Assembly: GCA_902635645.1 (NCBI GenBank)
Contig: CACPON010000005.1
Coordinates: 1-58,493 of the forward strand
Direction: 5' to 3'
Source of the DNA: an uncultured SAR86 cluster bacterium
GTDB lineage: Bacteria; Pseudomonadota; Gammaproteobacteria; Magnimaribacterales; D2472
DNA: 58,493 bases
Part shown: positions 1 through 8,017 of the stretch, piece by piece
Layout of the letters: each line of letters opens with the position of its first letter
How positions within the stretch are numbered: the stretch's first letter is position 1
Made by a program: the position numbers and the translations under genes
The notes under the pieces: model-generated
What the model saw: only the letters and a program-made list of their open reading frames with translations
Databases searched by the model: none
Told to the model about the DNA's origin: nothing

Positions 1-1
1 G

Positions 2-61
2 GCAAAAAAGGCAGCTCAAGATGGCGCTAAAATTGTGATAGCAGCAAAAACTGCTGATCCT
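2..61 (+). pseudogene. Internal fragment of an HSDL2-like short-chain dehydrogenase
   Basis: The plus frame from base 2 reads A-K-K-A-A-Q-D-G-A-K-I-V-I-A-A-K-T-A-D-P. This closely matches the segment after the glycine-rich loop of hydroxysteroid-dehydrogenase-like SDRs (human HSDL2 has KAAKDGANIVIAAKTA). After about base 61 the frame stays open to 166, but the residues no longer resemble an SDR. Both ends of the gene are therefore absent: the left is cut by the window edge and the right is lost at a junction near 50-60. It may be real DNA from a rearranged gene or a chimeric assembly end. Confidence 0.55.
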
Positions 62-114
62 GTTGCATCTCCGGCACCTATAATAATTGCAGAATATTTT
101 GAAAAATCTTTCAT
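16..114 (-). pseudogene. Truncated N-terminus of an SDR-family oxidoreductase
   Basis: Reading leftwards from an ATG at 114-112, the first 22 residues (MKDFSKYSAIIIGAGDATGS followed by AV) form a beta strand and glycine-rich nucleotide loop typical of SDRs of the GAGDATG type. The frame then becomes unrelated (F-A-A-I-T-I-L-A-P-S) and stops at 18-16. The break coincides with the point where the plus strand starts to read as a different SDR. The intact gene would be divergent from the DsbA-like gene at 156. The loss may be an assembly chimera rather than a mutation. Confidence 0.5.
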
Positions 115-155
115 AACATTGTTTAATTGTTCTTACTTTAAAAATTGTAACCTAA

Positions 156-761
156 ATGATAGTTGACTTTATATATGATGTGGCCACACCTAATGGCTAC
201 CTTGCACATAAGGTTATACCTGAATTCGAAAAAAGAACAAATACATCATTTAATTATATCCCTTGTCTTGCTGGTGGAATATTTAAGCTTACTAATAATA
301 CTCCACCCCTGATAGCAAACGCTGATGTGAAGAATAAATCTGATTATTTTTTTGTAGAAATGAATAGATGGATAAAAAAACATAAAATTGATCGATTTAA
401 AAATAATTCTAATTTTCCTCAAAACTCTTTACTTATTCAAAGGGGGGCAATTGCTGCTAAACAGCTTGATATCTTAAAAGAATATGTTGAATGTACTATG
501 TCTGGAATGTGGGAAAAAGATTTAAATATCCAAGAAAAGGATATTCTTCAGCAAGCTCTGGAAAGCGATGGAATCGATCATAAAAAAATTTTTGAGATTA
601 TTGAAACTCAGGAATGCAAAGATCAACTAATTGCTAATACCTCCTGGGCAGTAGAAAAAGGTGCCTTTGGTATTCCAACATTTTTAATCGATGATCAAAT
701 CTTTTTTGGGAAAGATCATATGTATCAACTTGAAGAATATATAAATTCAAAAAAAGTATAG
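156..761 (+). CDS. DsbA-fold 2-hydroxychromene-2-carboxylate isomerase-like protein
   Basis: This 201-residue protein has the thioredoxin-like DsbA/kappa-GST fold of glutathione-dependent 2-hydroxychromene-2-carboxylate isomerases. The N-terminal strand ends in D-V-A-T-P-N-G-Y-L-A-H-K, where family members usually have S-P-N and the Ser contacts glutathione; here the residue is Thr11. The C-terminal F-G-I-P-T-F-L-I-D-D-Q-I-F-F-G-K-D carries the cis-proline loop, and the length is normal. There is no CxxC, so a disulfide-exchange role is unlikely. The substrate cannot be read from the sequence; it may detoxify or isomerise aromatic or conjugated compounds. It is monocistronic, with lptD starting 49 bases later. 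Confidence 0.75.
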   Translation: MIVDFIYDVATPNGYLAHKVIPEFEKRTNTSFNYIPCLAGGIFKLTNNTPPLIANADVKNKSDYFFVEMNRWIKKHKIDRFKNNSNFPQNSLLIQRGAIAAKQLDILKEYVECTMSGMWEKDLNIQEKDILQQALESDGIDHKKIFEIIETQECKDQLIANTSWAVEKGAFGIPTFLIDDQIFFGKDHMYQLEEYINSKKV

Positions 762-787
762 AACTTTTCTTAAAATACTCTTTCAAA
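760..787 (+). promoter_or_regulatory. Candidate sigma-E-type promoter for lptD
   Basis: The sequence AGAACTT (760-766), 15 bases, then TTCAAA (782-787) resembles the envelope-stress sigma-E consensus GGAACTT-N15-GTCTAA, with the consensus spacing. It lies 23 bases before the lptD start, and lptD is a known sigma-E target in Escherichia coli. The match is imperfect in the -10 element and AT-rich DNA gives chance hits, so this is a hypothesis. Confidence 0.35.
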
Positions 788-810
788 GCTATGAGGTATA
801 AAATATATAC

Positions 811-3198
811 ATGAAAAAATTACATCTCCTGCCTATATGTATTGGTGCAATTTGTTCAATCCATTCATATGGAGAGTTTCTAGTGGATGATGTTCTTGTT
901 CAATCTAAAGAAAATACTCTTTCATGTATTTCATACGTTCCAAACATTGGAAAAGTTAAAAAAAATGAAGATTTAGAAATAAATTCTGATAAATTTCAAA
1001 TTACCGATGATAAAAGATTGGTTTTGTATGGGCATGTTTCGCTAGATTTTCCTGAAGGGCTCTTAAAAGCACAAAATGCCGAACTAGATAGAGAAAATGG
1101 GAAAGTAAAGTTTTCAAATTCGGGAGAAATTTTCCTTACAAATTTTTATTTTAAATCTGAAGATGGATATCTAAATAAAGATAACAATTCAATTGCTCTA
1201 AATAAAGGCATGGCATTTTCACAAGAAAGAAATCTAGTTTTTAATTTTGATAAGCTAGGCGGCAATCTTGATGACACAATAAATTTACTTGGAGCCTCCA
1301 TGTCATCTTGCTCAAATCCAGATAAGGGCTGGTTGCTTCTAGCTGATGAAATAGTTTTAGATTCAAAGGCAAATAGAGGTTTAGCAAAAAATATTAAAAT
1401 CAAAGCAGCTGGTTCAACAATTTTTGCATTCCCCTATATTCCATTTGCTACCTCAGATAAGAGAATGAGTGGTTTTTTGGAGCCATCAATATCTTATTCA
1501 TCAGATGGCATTGATTTAATGGTTCCATATTACAAAGTTATTAATACTAAGTCGGATATTACATTTGCTCCGAGACATATCGCCAAAAGAGGATCGGGTC
1601 TTGAAATTAATTACAGAGCACTTCACGGGGAAAAAAATAACTACAGAAATCTAGATATCATTTATTTTAATAAAGATGATGAGTTCAAAAAAGAAACATC
1701 GAATTCTGATTCTTCAAGATGGATATATAAATTTAATGACGTATTAAATTTAAATCATTCAACTGTAAATATTGATTGGTCAAAATCTTCAGATGGTTTG
1801 GTTATGAGAGATATACCTGGAGATATAACATCAATAGGCTACAGAAGGATCCAAAATTTGAATCAAAATGTCTCCATTCAAACAAAATTTAAAAATACAA
1901 AGCTAACAATAGAGCATCAAGCCTACCAGTCACTTAATCCCATTCTTACAAATGGATATAAAAAATCTCCTGCCCTAAATCTAAAATATAGAAAAAATAT
2001 AAATGGATTTATCTTTTCTGAAAATTTGGACATATCAACGTTTAAAGCTAATACCATTCATGGGTATTTTGGCTATCAAACAATGGATAATAATTACTTA
2101 AGGTTAATTAAAAATCCTGATGAGGGTCAGAGAATATATTCAGATCTTAGTGTTACTAAGATTTTTAATGTAAATGGTTTTAATGTCTTATCAAGAGTTG
2201 GCATAAAAAGTATTGACTACAACCTTACTCATTCATCAAAAAATACTCAAAGCATCAATGTGCCAAATGCGCTTATAGATATTAGCTCTATGTATGTAAA
2301 TAAAAATGGTTCTTCTATCAATATTTTAAAGCCAAGATTTATTTATGGTTATACAGCCTATAGAAATCAAGAGAACAACCCTATCTTTGATAGCAATGAG
2401 ATATCTCCAAATAATGAGTTATTTATTAATGATAGGTTTTCAGGGATGGATAGAATCGGCGATCAAAGCTTCTACACACTAAGTATTGATTACACCCATA
2501 TGAAAATGGGAATGAAGAAAGCATCTTTAAGTATTTCAAAGAAATATTATCTCAAAGACAGAAAGGTATGGATGAACCCATCAATGAACTCAATGAACCA
2601 AATGGGTTCTATGAATTCAATGAATCAAATGAATTCAATGAGTTCTATGATGAGAATGAATTTGGATGAGGGACCTGCGGTAATTATGGCATCATGGATG
2701 CCTAGTATGAATACAATGATTATGGGTTATGGTGGCTACCTCAAAGATCAAAAGAAAATGCCTCTAGGCGGAATCACTCTTAAACATAAACTTAAATCTG
2801 GCAATATAGGTTATGCTCATAGATTCAGAAGAATGGCGGGTGATTTTAACATTGAGATGGATTATTCAGAATTCTTTGCAGATATTGATTTAAATCCAAA
2901 TTTCAAATTTATTGCAAAATTAAAAAGAGATAACAACACAAGTCAAAACATAGAAAGTCTTGTAGGCATAGAGTATGAAAATTGTTGCTTGGCATTGAGA
3001 ATTACAGGATCTGATAGAAATTTTTCAAGATTCCTTGTAAAAGAAGAAATTTTGTACCCCACTCTAGCCGATGCATGGGATAATGTTATAGATATTGAAA
3101 GCAAAAGCAGAATTAATTTTGAGTTTGAGTTAAAAGGTTTGAATTCTTCTTTTGATAAAATGAATAAGTTATTTAAAAATTCTCTATTTAATTATTAA
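811..3198 (+). CDS. lptD: LPS-assembly outer-membrane protein LptD
   Basis: LptD inserts lipopolysaccharide into the outer leaflet of the outer membrane together with LptE. The 795-residue protein has a signal peptide (about 1-21), an OstA/LptA-like periplasmic domain (about 55-170) and a C-terminal beta barrel. Cys39, Cys167 and the adjacent pair Cys725-Cys726 match the four cysteines that form the interdomain disulfides in E. coli (31, 173, 724, 725). An unusual Met/Asn/Ser repeat lies at residues 588-617, probably in a barrel loop. It heads the lptD-surA-pdxA-ksgA-apaH operon, with surA starting 10 bases downstream. No clear Shine-Dalgarno precedes the ATG. Confidence 0.95.
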   Translation: MKKLHLLPICIGAICSIHSYGEFLVDDVLVQSKENTLSCISYVPNIGKVKKNEDLEINSDKFQITDDKRLVLYGHVSLDFPEGLLKAQNAELDRENGKVKFSNSGEIFLTNFYFKSEDGYLNKDNNSIALNKGMAFSQERNLVFNFDKLGGNLDDTINLLGASMSSCSNPDKGWLLLADEIVLDSKANRGLAKNIKIKAAGSTIFAFPYIPFATSDKRMSGFLEPSISYSSDGIDLMVPYYKVINTKSDITFAPRHIAKRGSGLEINYRALHGEKNNYRNLDIIYFNKDDEFKKETSNSDSSRWIYKFNDVLNLNHSTVNIDWSKSSDGLVMRDIPGDITSIGYRRIQNLNQNVSIQTKFKNTKLTIEHQAYQSLNPILTNGYKKSPALNLKYRKNINGFIFSENLDISTFKANTIHGYFGYQTMDNNYLRLIKNPDEGQRIYSDLSVTKIFNVNGFNVLSRVGIKSIDYNLTHSSKNTQSINVPNALIDISSMYVNKNGSSINILKPRFIYGYTAYRNQENNPIFDSNEISPNNELFINDRFSGMDRIGDQSFYTLSIDYTHMKMGMKKASLSISKKYYLKDRKVWMNPSMNSMNQMGSMNSMNQMNSMSSMMRMNLDEGPAVIMASWMPSMNTMIMGYGGYLKDQKKMPLGGITLKHKLKSGNIGYAHRFRRMAGDFNIEMDYSEFFADIDLNPNFKFIAKLKRDNNTSQNIESLVGIEYENCCLALRITGSDRNFSRFLVKEEILYPTLADAWDNVIDIESKSRINFEFELKGLNSSFDKMNKLFKNSLFNY
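2572..2661 (+). repeat. Met-rich coding repeat inside lptD
   Basis: Residues 588-617 of LptD contain two near-identical 9-residue units, MNSMNQMGS and MNSMNQMNS, preceded by MNPS and followed by MSSMMRMN. Eleven of 30 residues are Met, and from 592 to 613 a Met occurs every third position. The DNA repeats with a 27-base period and little divergence, suggesting recent slippage-type expansion. Confidence 0.85.
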
Positions 3199-3208
3199 TG
3201 CAATAAAT

Positions 3209-4450
3209 ATGAAACAGTTTACCCTTATCGCTTCACTTTTTTTATCGTCTGGCCTTTTCGCTGCAATTGAGATTTTGGATAGAGTAGCAGTAATAGTGGA
3301 TGATGGAGTCATCATGGAATCCCAGATTAATTCTGGTTTAGAAAACATGATTCTAAGATACGACGAACAGAATATTCCAAAACCGCCAATGGACAACCTT
3401 AAGGAACAAGTTATTGAGTCGCTTATAATTGAGGAACTTCAATTGCAGCTTGCTAATAGAGCTGGTGTAAGAATAAGCGATACTGAGCTAAATGACTCAA
3501 TAATCAGGATAGCTGCTAATAATCAAATGGAGCTGCAACAGTTCATAGATTATGTTGAACAAGGTGGTGAGTCCTATGAAGACTTGCGAGAAAATGTAAA
3601 AAAACAAATGATTATCCAAAGAATTCAAAGAGGCAGAGTGGGTTCCGAGATAAGTATAACTGAGAAAGAATTCCAAGCTTTTTTAGCAACTGATGAATCT
3701 TTAGCGTCTCTTGAACCAGAGCTTCTAGTTCAGCAAATATTGGTCAAGACTCTGGATCAAGCAATAAATGCAATTGAAAGAATTAATAGTGGAGAGGATT
3801 TTTCAAACATAGCCAAAGAAGTATCTATCAGCAGTAATGCAGATAATGGAGGATTGATGCCATGGAGGCGAGCAATAGAAATGCCTGAATTATTTTCTAA
3901 TGCTGTAAGTAAAAAAGAAATAGGTTTTATTTCTGAGCCTTTGGAAAGCGGAGCTGGATACCATGTTTTAATGTTAGTTGATAAAAAAGGTCCCTTTGTC
4001 CAGTATGAAGATCAGTGGTCGTCAAGGCACATCTTGCTTATACCCTCAACGATAAGAGATGAGGAAGCTACTGAAATAGAAATTAATGAAATCAGGTCAA
4101 GAATTCTTGATGGGGAAGACTTTTCAGACTTAGCTAAAGAATATTCTGAAGATCCTGGCTCAGCAAGCCTTGGTGGTGAATTGGGCTGGCTTGGTAAAGG
4201 TGTATTAGCGGCAGAATTTGAAAAAGTTATGATTGAAATAGATGCTGGAGAAGTATCACCTGTATTTCAAACTCAATTTGGTTTTCATTTCCTAGAGGTT
4301 TTGGATTCAAGAAGTTATGACATGACAAGAGACCTTATTGAAGATAGAGCTTATCAAATCCTATACGGAAGAAAATATGATGAAGAGCTTGAAAATACAT
4401 TACGCTCTATGAGAGCTGAGGCTTTTGTTGAAATAAAAGATCTAGATTGA
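3209..4450 (+). CDS. surA: Periplasmic chaperone / peptidyl-prolyl isomerase SurA
   Basis: SurA escorts unfolded outer-membrane proteins, including LptD, across the periplasm to the BAM complex. The 413-residue protein has a signal peptide (about 1-18), an N-terminal chaperone domain (about 20-165) and two parvulin domains (about 170-262 and 269-370). The second is the more canonical, with R-H-I-L-L and F-G-F-H-F-L-E-V, and is probably the active isomerase; the first is degenerate, as in other SurA proteins. The gene sits directly after lptD, and its stop overlaps the pdxA start in the sequence TTGA. Confidence 0.95.
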   Translation: MKQFTLIASLFLSSGLFAAIEILDRVAVIVDDGVIMESQINSGLENMILRYDEQNIPKPPMDNLKEQVIESLIIEELQLQLANRAGVRISDTELNDSIIRIAANNQMELQQFIDYVEQGGESYEDLRENVKKQMIIQRIQRGRVGSEISITEKEFQAFLATDESLASLEPELLVQQILVKTLDQAINAIERINSGEDFSNIAKEVSISSNADNGGLMPWRRAIEMPELFSNAVSKKEIGFISEPLESGAGYHVLMLVDKKGPFVQYEDQWSSRHILLIPSTIRDEEATEIEINEIRSRILDGEDFSDLAKEYSEDPGSASLGGELGWLGKGVLAAEFEKVMIEIDAGEVSPVFQTQFGFHFLEVLDSRSYDMTRDLIEDRAYQILYGRKYDEELENTLRSMRAEAFVEIKDLD

Positions 4451-5427
4451 AAAAAATTATTTACTCTCCTGGCGAGCCTTCAGGCATAGGGCCGGACCTA
4501 ATAATACAACTTTGCACCTCCAAATTTTGGGTAGATATTAAACTTCCTATTGTTTGTCTTGCAGATCCGAAATTATTAATAGATAGAGCTAGTAAATTAG
4601 GTAAAAAGATAAAGCTTTTGCAAATAAATGATCTAGACAAAATACAAAAAAACAAAAAAAATCATATTCAAGTGCTTTGTGTAACTAAATGTAATAACTT
4701 AAAACCTGGCAAACTATATAAATCAAATGCAAGTTATGTATTAAAAAACCTAGATTTTGCTATTGAAAATGCGCTCAATGATAAAAATACTGCTCTTGTA
4801 ACTGGTCCAATAAGTAAAGAGAATATTATTTCAATAAACAAAAAATTTCAGGGTCATACAGAATACATACAAAAAAAGACTACAAGCGATGATGTGTTAA
4901 TGTTACTTGGCTCGAATAAGCTTAAAGTAGCATTAGCAACAACTCACCTTCCGCTTAAAAATGTTGCAAAAGCAATAACTAAAAAACTAATTACTTCTAA
5001 AGCTAAAATTCTAAACGATGAACTAAAAGATAAATTTAAAATTAAAAATCCAAAGATTACTCTGCTTGGACTAAATCCACATGCCGGAGAAGGAGGAAAA
5101 ATTGGTTCAGAAGAAAAAGATATTTTAATACCTGCTGTAAAAGAGTTAAGACGAAAAAAAATTAATATATCCTATCCAAAATCTGCAGATACAGCATTTA
5201 CAAAAAAACTATTAAATGAAACAGATGCTTACCTTGGTATGTACCATGATCAAGTTTTACCAGTCATCAAAGCTTTGAGCTTTGGTTCAACAACTAACGT
5301 TACCTTAGGAGTTCCAATCATTAGAACATCCGTTGACCATGGGGTAGCATTAGATATTGCAGGAGCTGCAGAATCTGATACATCATCTCTAAAAGAGGCA
5401 ATTAAAATTGCTAAAAAAATAGTTTAA
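4447..5427 (+). CDS. pdxA: 4-hydroxythreonine-4-phosphate dehydrogenase PdxA
   Basis: PdxA oxidises 4-phosphohydroxy-L-threonine with NAD in pyridoxal-phosphate synthesis. The 326-residue protein opens with S-P-G-E-P-S-G-I-G-P-D (usually G-D-P-A-G-I-G-P-E). Metal-binding histidines are visible in G-H-T-E-Y, Y-H-D-Q-V-L-P and S-V-D-H-G-V-A-L-D. The start is TTG at 4447, overlapping the surA stop by four bases, and the reading frame begins right at the conserved N-terminus. The ksgA ATG shares the last base of the pdxA stop, so surA, pdxA and ksgA are probably translationally coupled. Confidence 0.93.
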   Translation: MKKIIYSPGEPSGIGPDLIIQLCTSKFWVDIKLPIVCLADPKLLIDRASKLGKKIKLLQINDLDKIQKNKKNHIQVLCVTKCNNLKPGKLYKSNASYVLKNLDFAIENALNDKNTALVTGPISKENIISINKKFQGHTEYIQKKTTSDDVLMLLGSNKLKVALATTHLPLKNVAKAITKKLITSKAKILNDELKDKFKIKNPKITLLGLNPHAGEGGKIGSEEKDILIPAVKELRRKKINISYPKSADTAFTKKLLNETDAYLGMYHDQVLPVIKALSFGSTTNVTLGVPIIRTSVDHGVALDIAGAAESDTSSLKEAIKIAKKIV

Positions 5428-6194
5428 TGATTTCGCGAGATATTAGAAGAAAATTTGGTCAAAATTACCTATCTGATCCAGCAATTATTTTTGAAATGGG
5501 GCAGGCAATCTCACCGCAGACTAACTCAAATTTTTTTGAAATAGGTCCTGGAATGGGAGCTCTAACAAACGTTTTAAACCAAGATGGTATTTCTATTAAG
5601 GCAATTGATATAGATAAAAATAATATCGACTATCTTTCAAAACATTTTAAAGGTCCTGCAAAATTTGAATTTTTTCAAGGAGATATTTTGTCCACGTCAT
5701 TAAACTTTTTAGAGGATGAAAATTATAGAATTGTTGGTAACCTTCCCTACAACATCTCAACACAGATAATTTTGAAATTTATCGACTGGTATAACGTGAT
5801 AGAAGATATGCATTTTCTTATTCAAAAAGAAGTGGCAGAAAAAATTAATGGAACTGTTGGCACAAAAAATTGGGGCAAACTATCTATCAAACTATCTGCA
5901 TTTTTTAATACCCAAATTTTATTTGATGTTCCGCCTGAGTCTTTTGATATAAAGCCCAAGGTAAACTCAAGCTTTATAAGACTTACACCCAAGAAAAATG
6001 TCATAGATGTATCAACAAAAAATAATTTATTTAAAATAATAGATATGTCATTTTCTTCAAGAAGAAAAAATATCAAAAATAATTTAAAAAAAGTTAATCT
6101 AGACTGGGATACATTAGAAATTAATCAAAATCTTAGGCCTGAAGAGGTGTCATTAGAAAATTACTTAAAAATTGCAAAGCAGTATCAAGAATAA
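5427..6194 (+). CDS. ksgA: 16S rRNA (A1518/A1519) dimethyltransferase KsgA/RsmA
   Basis: KsgA dimethylates two adjacent adenines in helix 45 of 16S rRNA late in 30S assembly. The 255-residue protein starts with the family signature R-K-F-G-Q-N-Y-L and has the SAM-binding motif E-I-G-P-G-M-G-A-L. The catalytic N-L-P-Y-N-I-S-T lies near residue 105. The C-terminal lobe is slightly short but complete. It follows pdxA with a one-base overlap and abuts apaH. The apaG gene, common between ksgA and apaH in enterics and pseudomonads, is absent. Confidence 0.95.
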   Translation: MISRDIRRKFGQNYLSDPAIIFEMGQAISPQTNSNFFEIGPGMGALTNVLNQDGISIKAIDIDKNNIDYLSKHFKGPAKFEFFQGDILSTSLNFLEDENYRIVGNLPYNISTQIILKFIDWYNVIEDMHFLIQKEVAEKINGTVGTKNWGKLSIKLSAFFNTQILFDVPPESFDIKPKVNSSFIRLTPKKNVIDVSTKNNLFKIIDMSFSSRRKNIKNNLKKVNLDWDTLEINQNLRPEEVSLENYLKIAKQYQE

Positions 6195-7001
6195 ATGGCG
6201 CATTATGTAGTTGGTGATGTTCAGGGATGCTTCAAAGAACTAGAAGCACTATTAAAAAAGGTTGAATTTAATAAAGAGATAGACCAATTAATTTTTGCTG
6301 GAGATCTAGTTAATAGAGGTAAAGACTCTCATAAAGTTCTTGAATTCTGCATTAACAACAAGGAATCAGTATCTGGAGTTTTAGGTAATCATGATTTTTA
6401 TTTACTATATCTAATTGAACATCAAAAAAAAGATAAATCACTTAAAAAAGTTCTTGAATCAAAAAATATAAAACATTATCAATCGTGGTTGAAGGCTCTT
6501 CCTCTATTTCTAGAAATTCAAATAAAAGAAACAAACGAGGTTTTTTGGATTTCACATGCAGGCATACCCTTTATTTGGAACATAGATGATGCAAAAAAAT
6601 TATCTGAAGAGGTTCAAGCTTCACTTCAAAATGATGCATCAAATATTCTTGCAAAGATGTGGGGGGATACACCAAAGAAGTGGAACGAAAATTTAAAAGG
6701 ATATAAGAGGCTAAGAGTAATTATCAATTACTTTACAAGAATGAGATATTTATCAAAAGATGGGTCGCTTAAGCTAGATTTAAAAAGTAAAACTGCTAAA
6801 AAAGGATATATACATTGGTTTCATCAAACAAAAGAAAACTTAAATAATAATGAAAATATAGTTTTTGGGCATTGGGCATCAATAAATGGTGAGACAAATA
6901 TAGATAATATAATAGGGCTTGATACAGGGTGTGTTTGGGGAAATAAACTTACAGCTATAAGATTGGAAGATAAAAAAATATTTCAAATTAAAAAACAATG
7001 A
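6195..7001 (+). CDS. apaH: Symmetrical bis(5'-nucleosyl)-tetraphosphatase ApaH
   Basis: ApaH hydrolyses Ap4A to two ADP, removes stress-linked Np4N alarmones and can decap Np4N-capped RNA. The 268-residue protein has the metallophosphatase motifs in order: G-D-V-Q-G-C (residues 7-12), G-D-L-V-N-R-G, L-G-N-H-D-F, and a later S-H-A-G-I plus F-G-H-W-A. Length is normal. The ATG begins immediately after the ksgA stop, and the cca ATG overlaps its stop as ATGA, so it lies inside the lptD operon. Confidence 0.93.
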   Translation: MAHYVVGDVQGCFKELEALLKKVEFNKEIDQLIFAGDLVNRGKDSHKVLEFCINNKESVSGVLGNHDFYLLYLIEHQKKDKSLKKVLESKNIKHYQSWLKALPLFLEIQIKETNEVFWISHAGIPFIWNIDDAKKLSEEVQASLQNDASNILAKMWGDTPKKWNENLKGYKRLRVIINYFTRMRYLSKDGSLKLDLKSKTAKKGYIHWFHQTKENLNNNENIVFGHWASINGETNIDNIIGLDTGCVWGNKLTAIRLEDKKIFQIKKQ

Positions 7002-8017
7002 AGATATATGAGGTTGGTGGAGCCGTTAGAGACGCCCTGCTGGATAAAAAAGCTAAAGACAAAGACTGGGTTGTTGTCGGATCTTCGCCTGAAGAAATGG
7101 TATCTAATGGATTTAAACCCATAGGAAAAGATTTTCCTGTATTTCTCCATCCAACATCAAAAGAAGAATATGCACTCGCAAGGACTGAACGAAAGACTGG
7201 TCATGGCTATCATGGTTTTAACTTCTATTATGGTAAAGAGGTAACGCTAGAAGAAGACCTGTTGAGAAGAGATTTAACAATAAATGCAATAGCAAAGGAC
7301 TCTGATGGGAATATTATTGATCCCTATAGGGGCAGAGATGATATTAAGAAAAAAATATTCAGACACGTATCAGATGCGTTTTCAGAAGATCCATTGCGGG
7401 CTATTAGGCTTGCTAGATTCCATACTTATGAACATTTAAAAGATTTTGCTATCGATGAAAGCACTGAAAAAATGCTCGAAAAAATTGTTAGCTCCGGTGA
7501 AATAGCAAATCTATCATCTGACAGAATTTGGACTGAGACTGACAGAGCCTTAAACTCAGAAAATCCAAATATATTTTTTGAGGTAATAATAAAATATAAA
7601 ATGCACTCACCCTTCTTTAATAAATTAAGTGTTCCAATATGTGATACAAGTTCAAATAACCTCATTCGATGGGCCGAACTTCAAGTCAACAACGATTTTT
7701 CTTTGGGAGACAATCTTCCAGTACCTAATGCGCAAAAAAATGCGTCAGATGTTTTGATGAGGTTAATAAAAATTACCAAAGATATGTCTAATGAATCGCT
7801 TATAGATTTATTACCTAAGGTTAATATGGAAAGAAATCAGTCGCTGATCAGCGACTTATGCAGCCTACCGCATCTTTCAGATTCGAAAGATTTAATATTA
7901 AGATTATTAGCAAATACAATTGAAGCAGATTTTTCTGTTCTTAAAAATATTCCAACTGAGAAAATTTATGCAGAAAAGCATAAAATATATAAACAAATAG
8001 TTAATCAATCTTTATGA
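6998..8017 (+). CDS. cca: CCA-adding tRNA nucleotidyltransferase, short form
   Basis: This enzyme builds or repairs the CCA tail of tRNA. The class II nucleotidyltransferase head is clear: Y-E-V-G-G-A-V-R-D-A-L-L at residues 4-15, the D-K-D-W-V-V-V-G catalytic acidic pair, R-R-D-L-T-I-N-A-I-A and a D-P-L-R-A-I-R-L-A-R-F motif. At 339 residues it is shorter than E. coli Cca (about 412), and I see no HD phosphohydrolase motif in the C-terminal part, so the repair-linked phosphatase domain is probably missing. The start overlaps the apaH stop and the stop overlaps the next start. Confidence 0.9.
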   Translation: MKIYEVGGAVRDALLDKKAKDKDWVVVGSSPEEMVSNGFKPIGKDFPVFLHPTSKEEYALARTERKTGHGYHGFNFYYGKEVTLEEDLLRRDLTINAIAKDSDGNIIDPYRGRDDIKKKIFRHVSDAFSEDPLRAIRLARFHTYEHLKDFAIDESTEKMLEKIVSSGEIANLSSDRIWTETDRALNSENPNIFFEVIIKYKMHSPFFNKLSVPICDTSSNNLIRWAELQVNNDFSLGDNLPVPNAQKNASDVLMRLIKITKDMSNESLIDLLPKVNMERNQSLISDLCSLPHLSDSKDLILRLLANTIEADFSVLKNIPTEKIYAEKHKIYKQIVNQSL

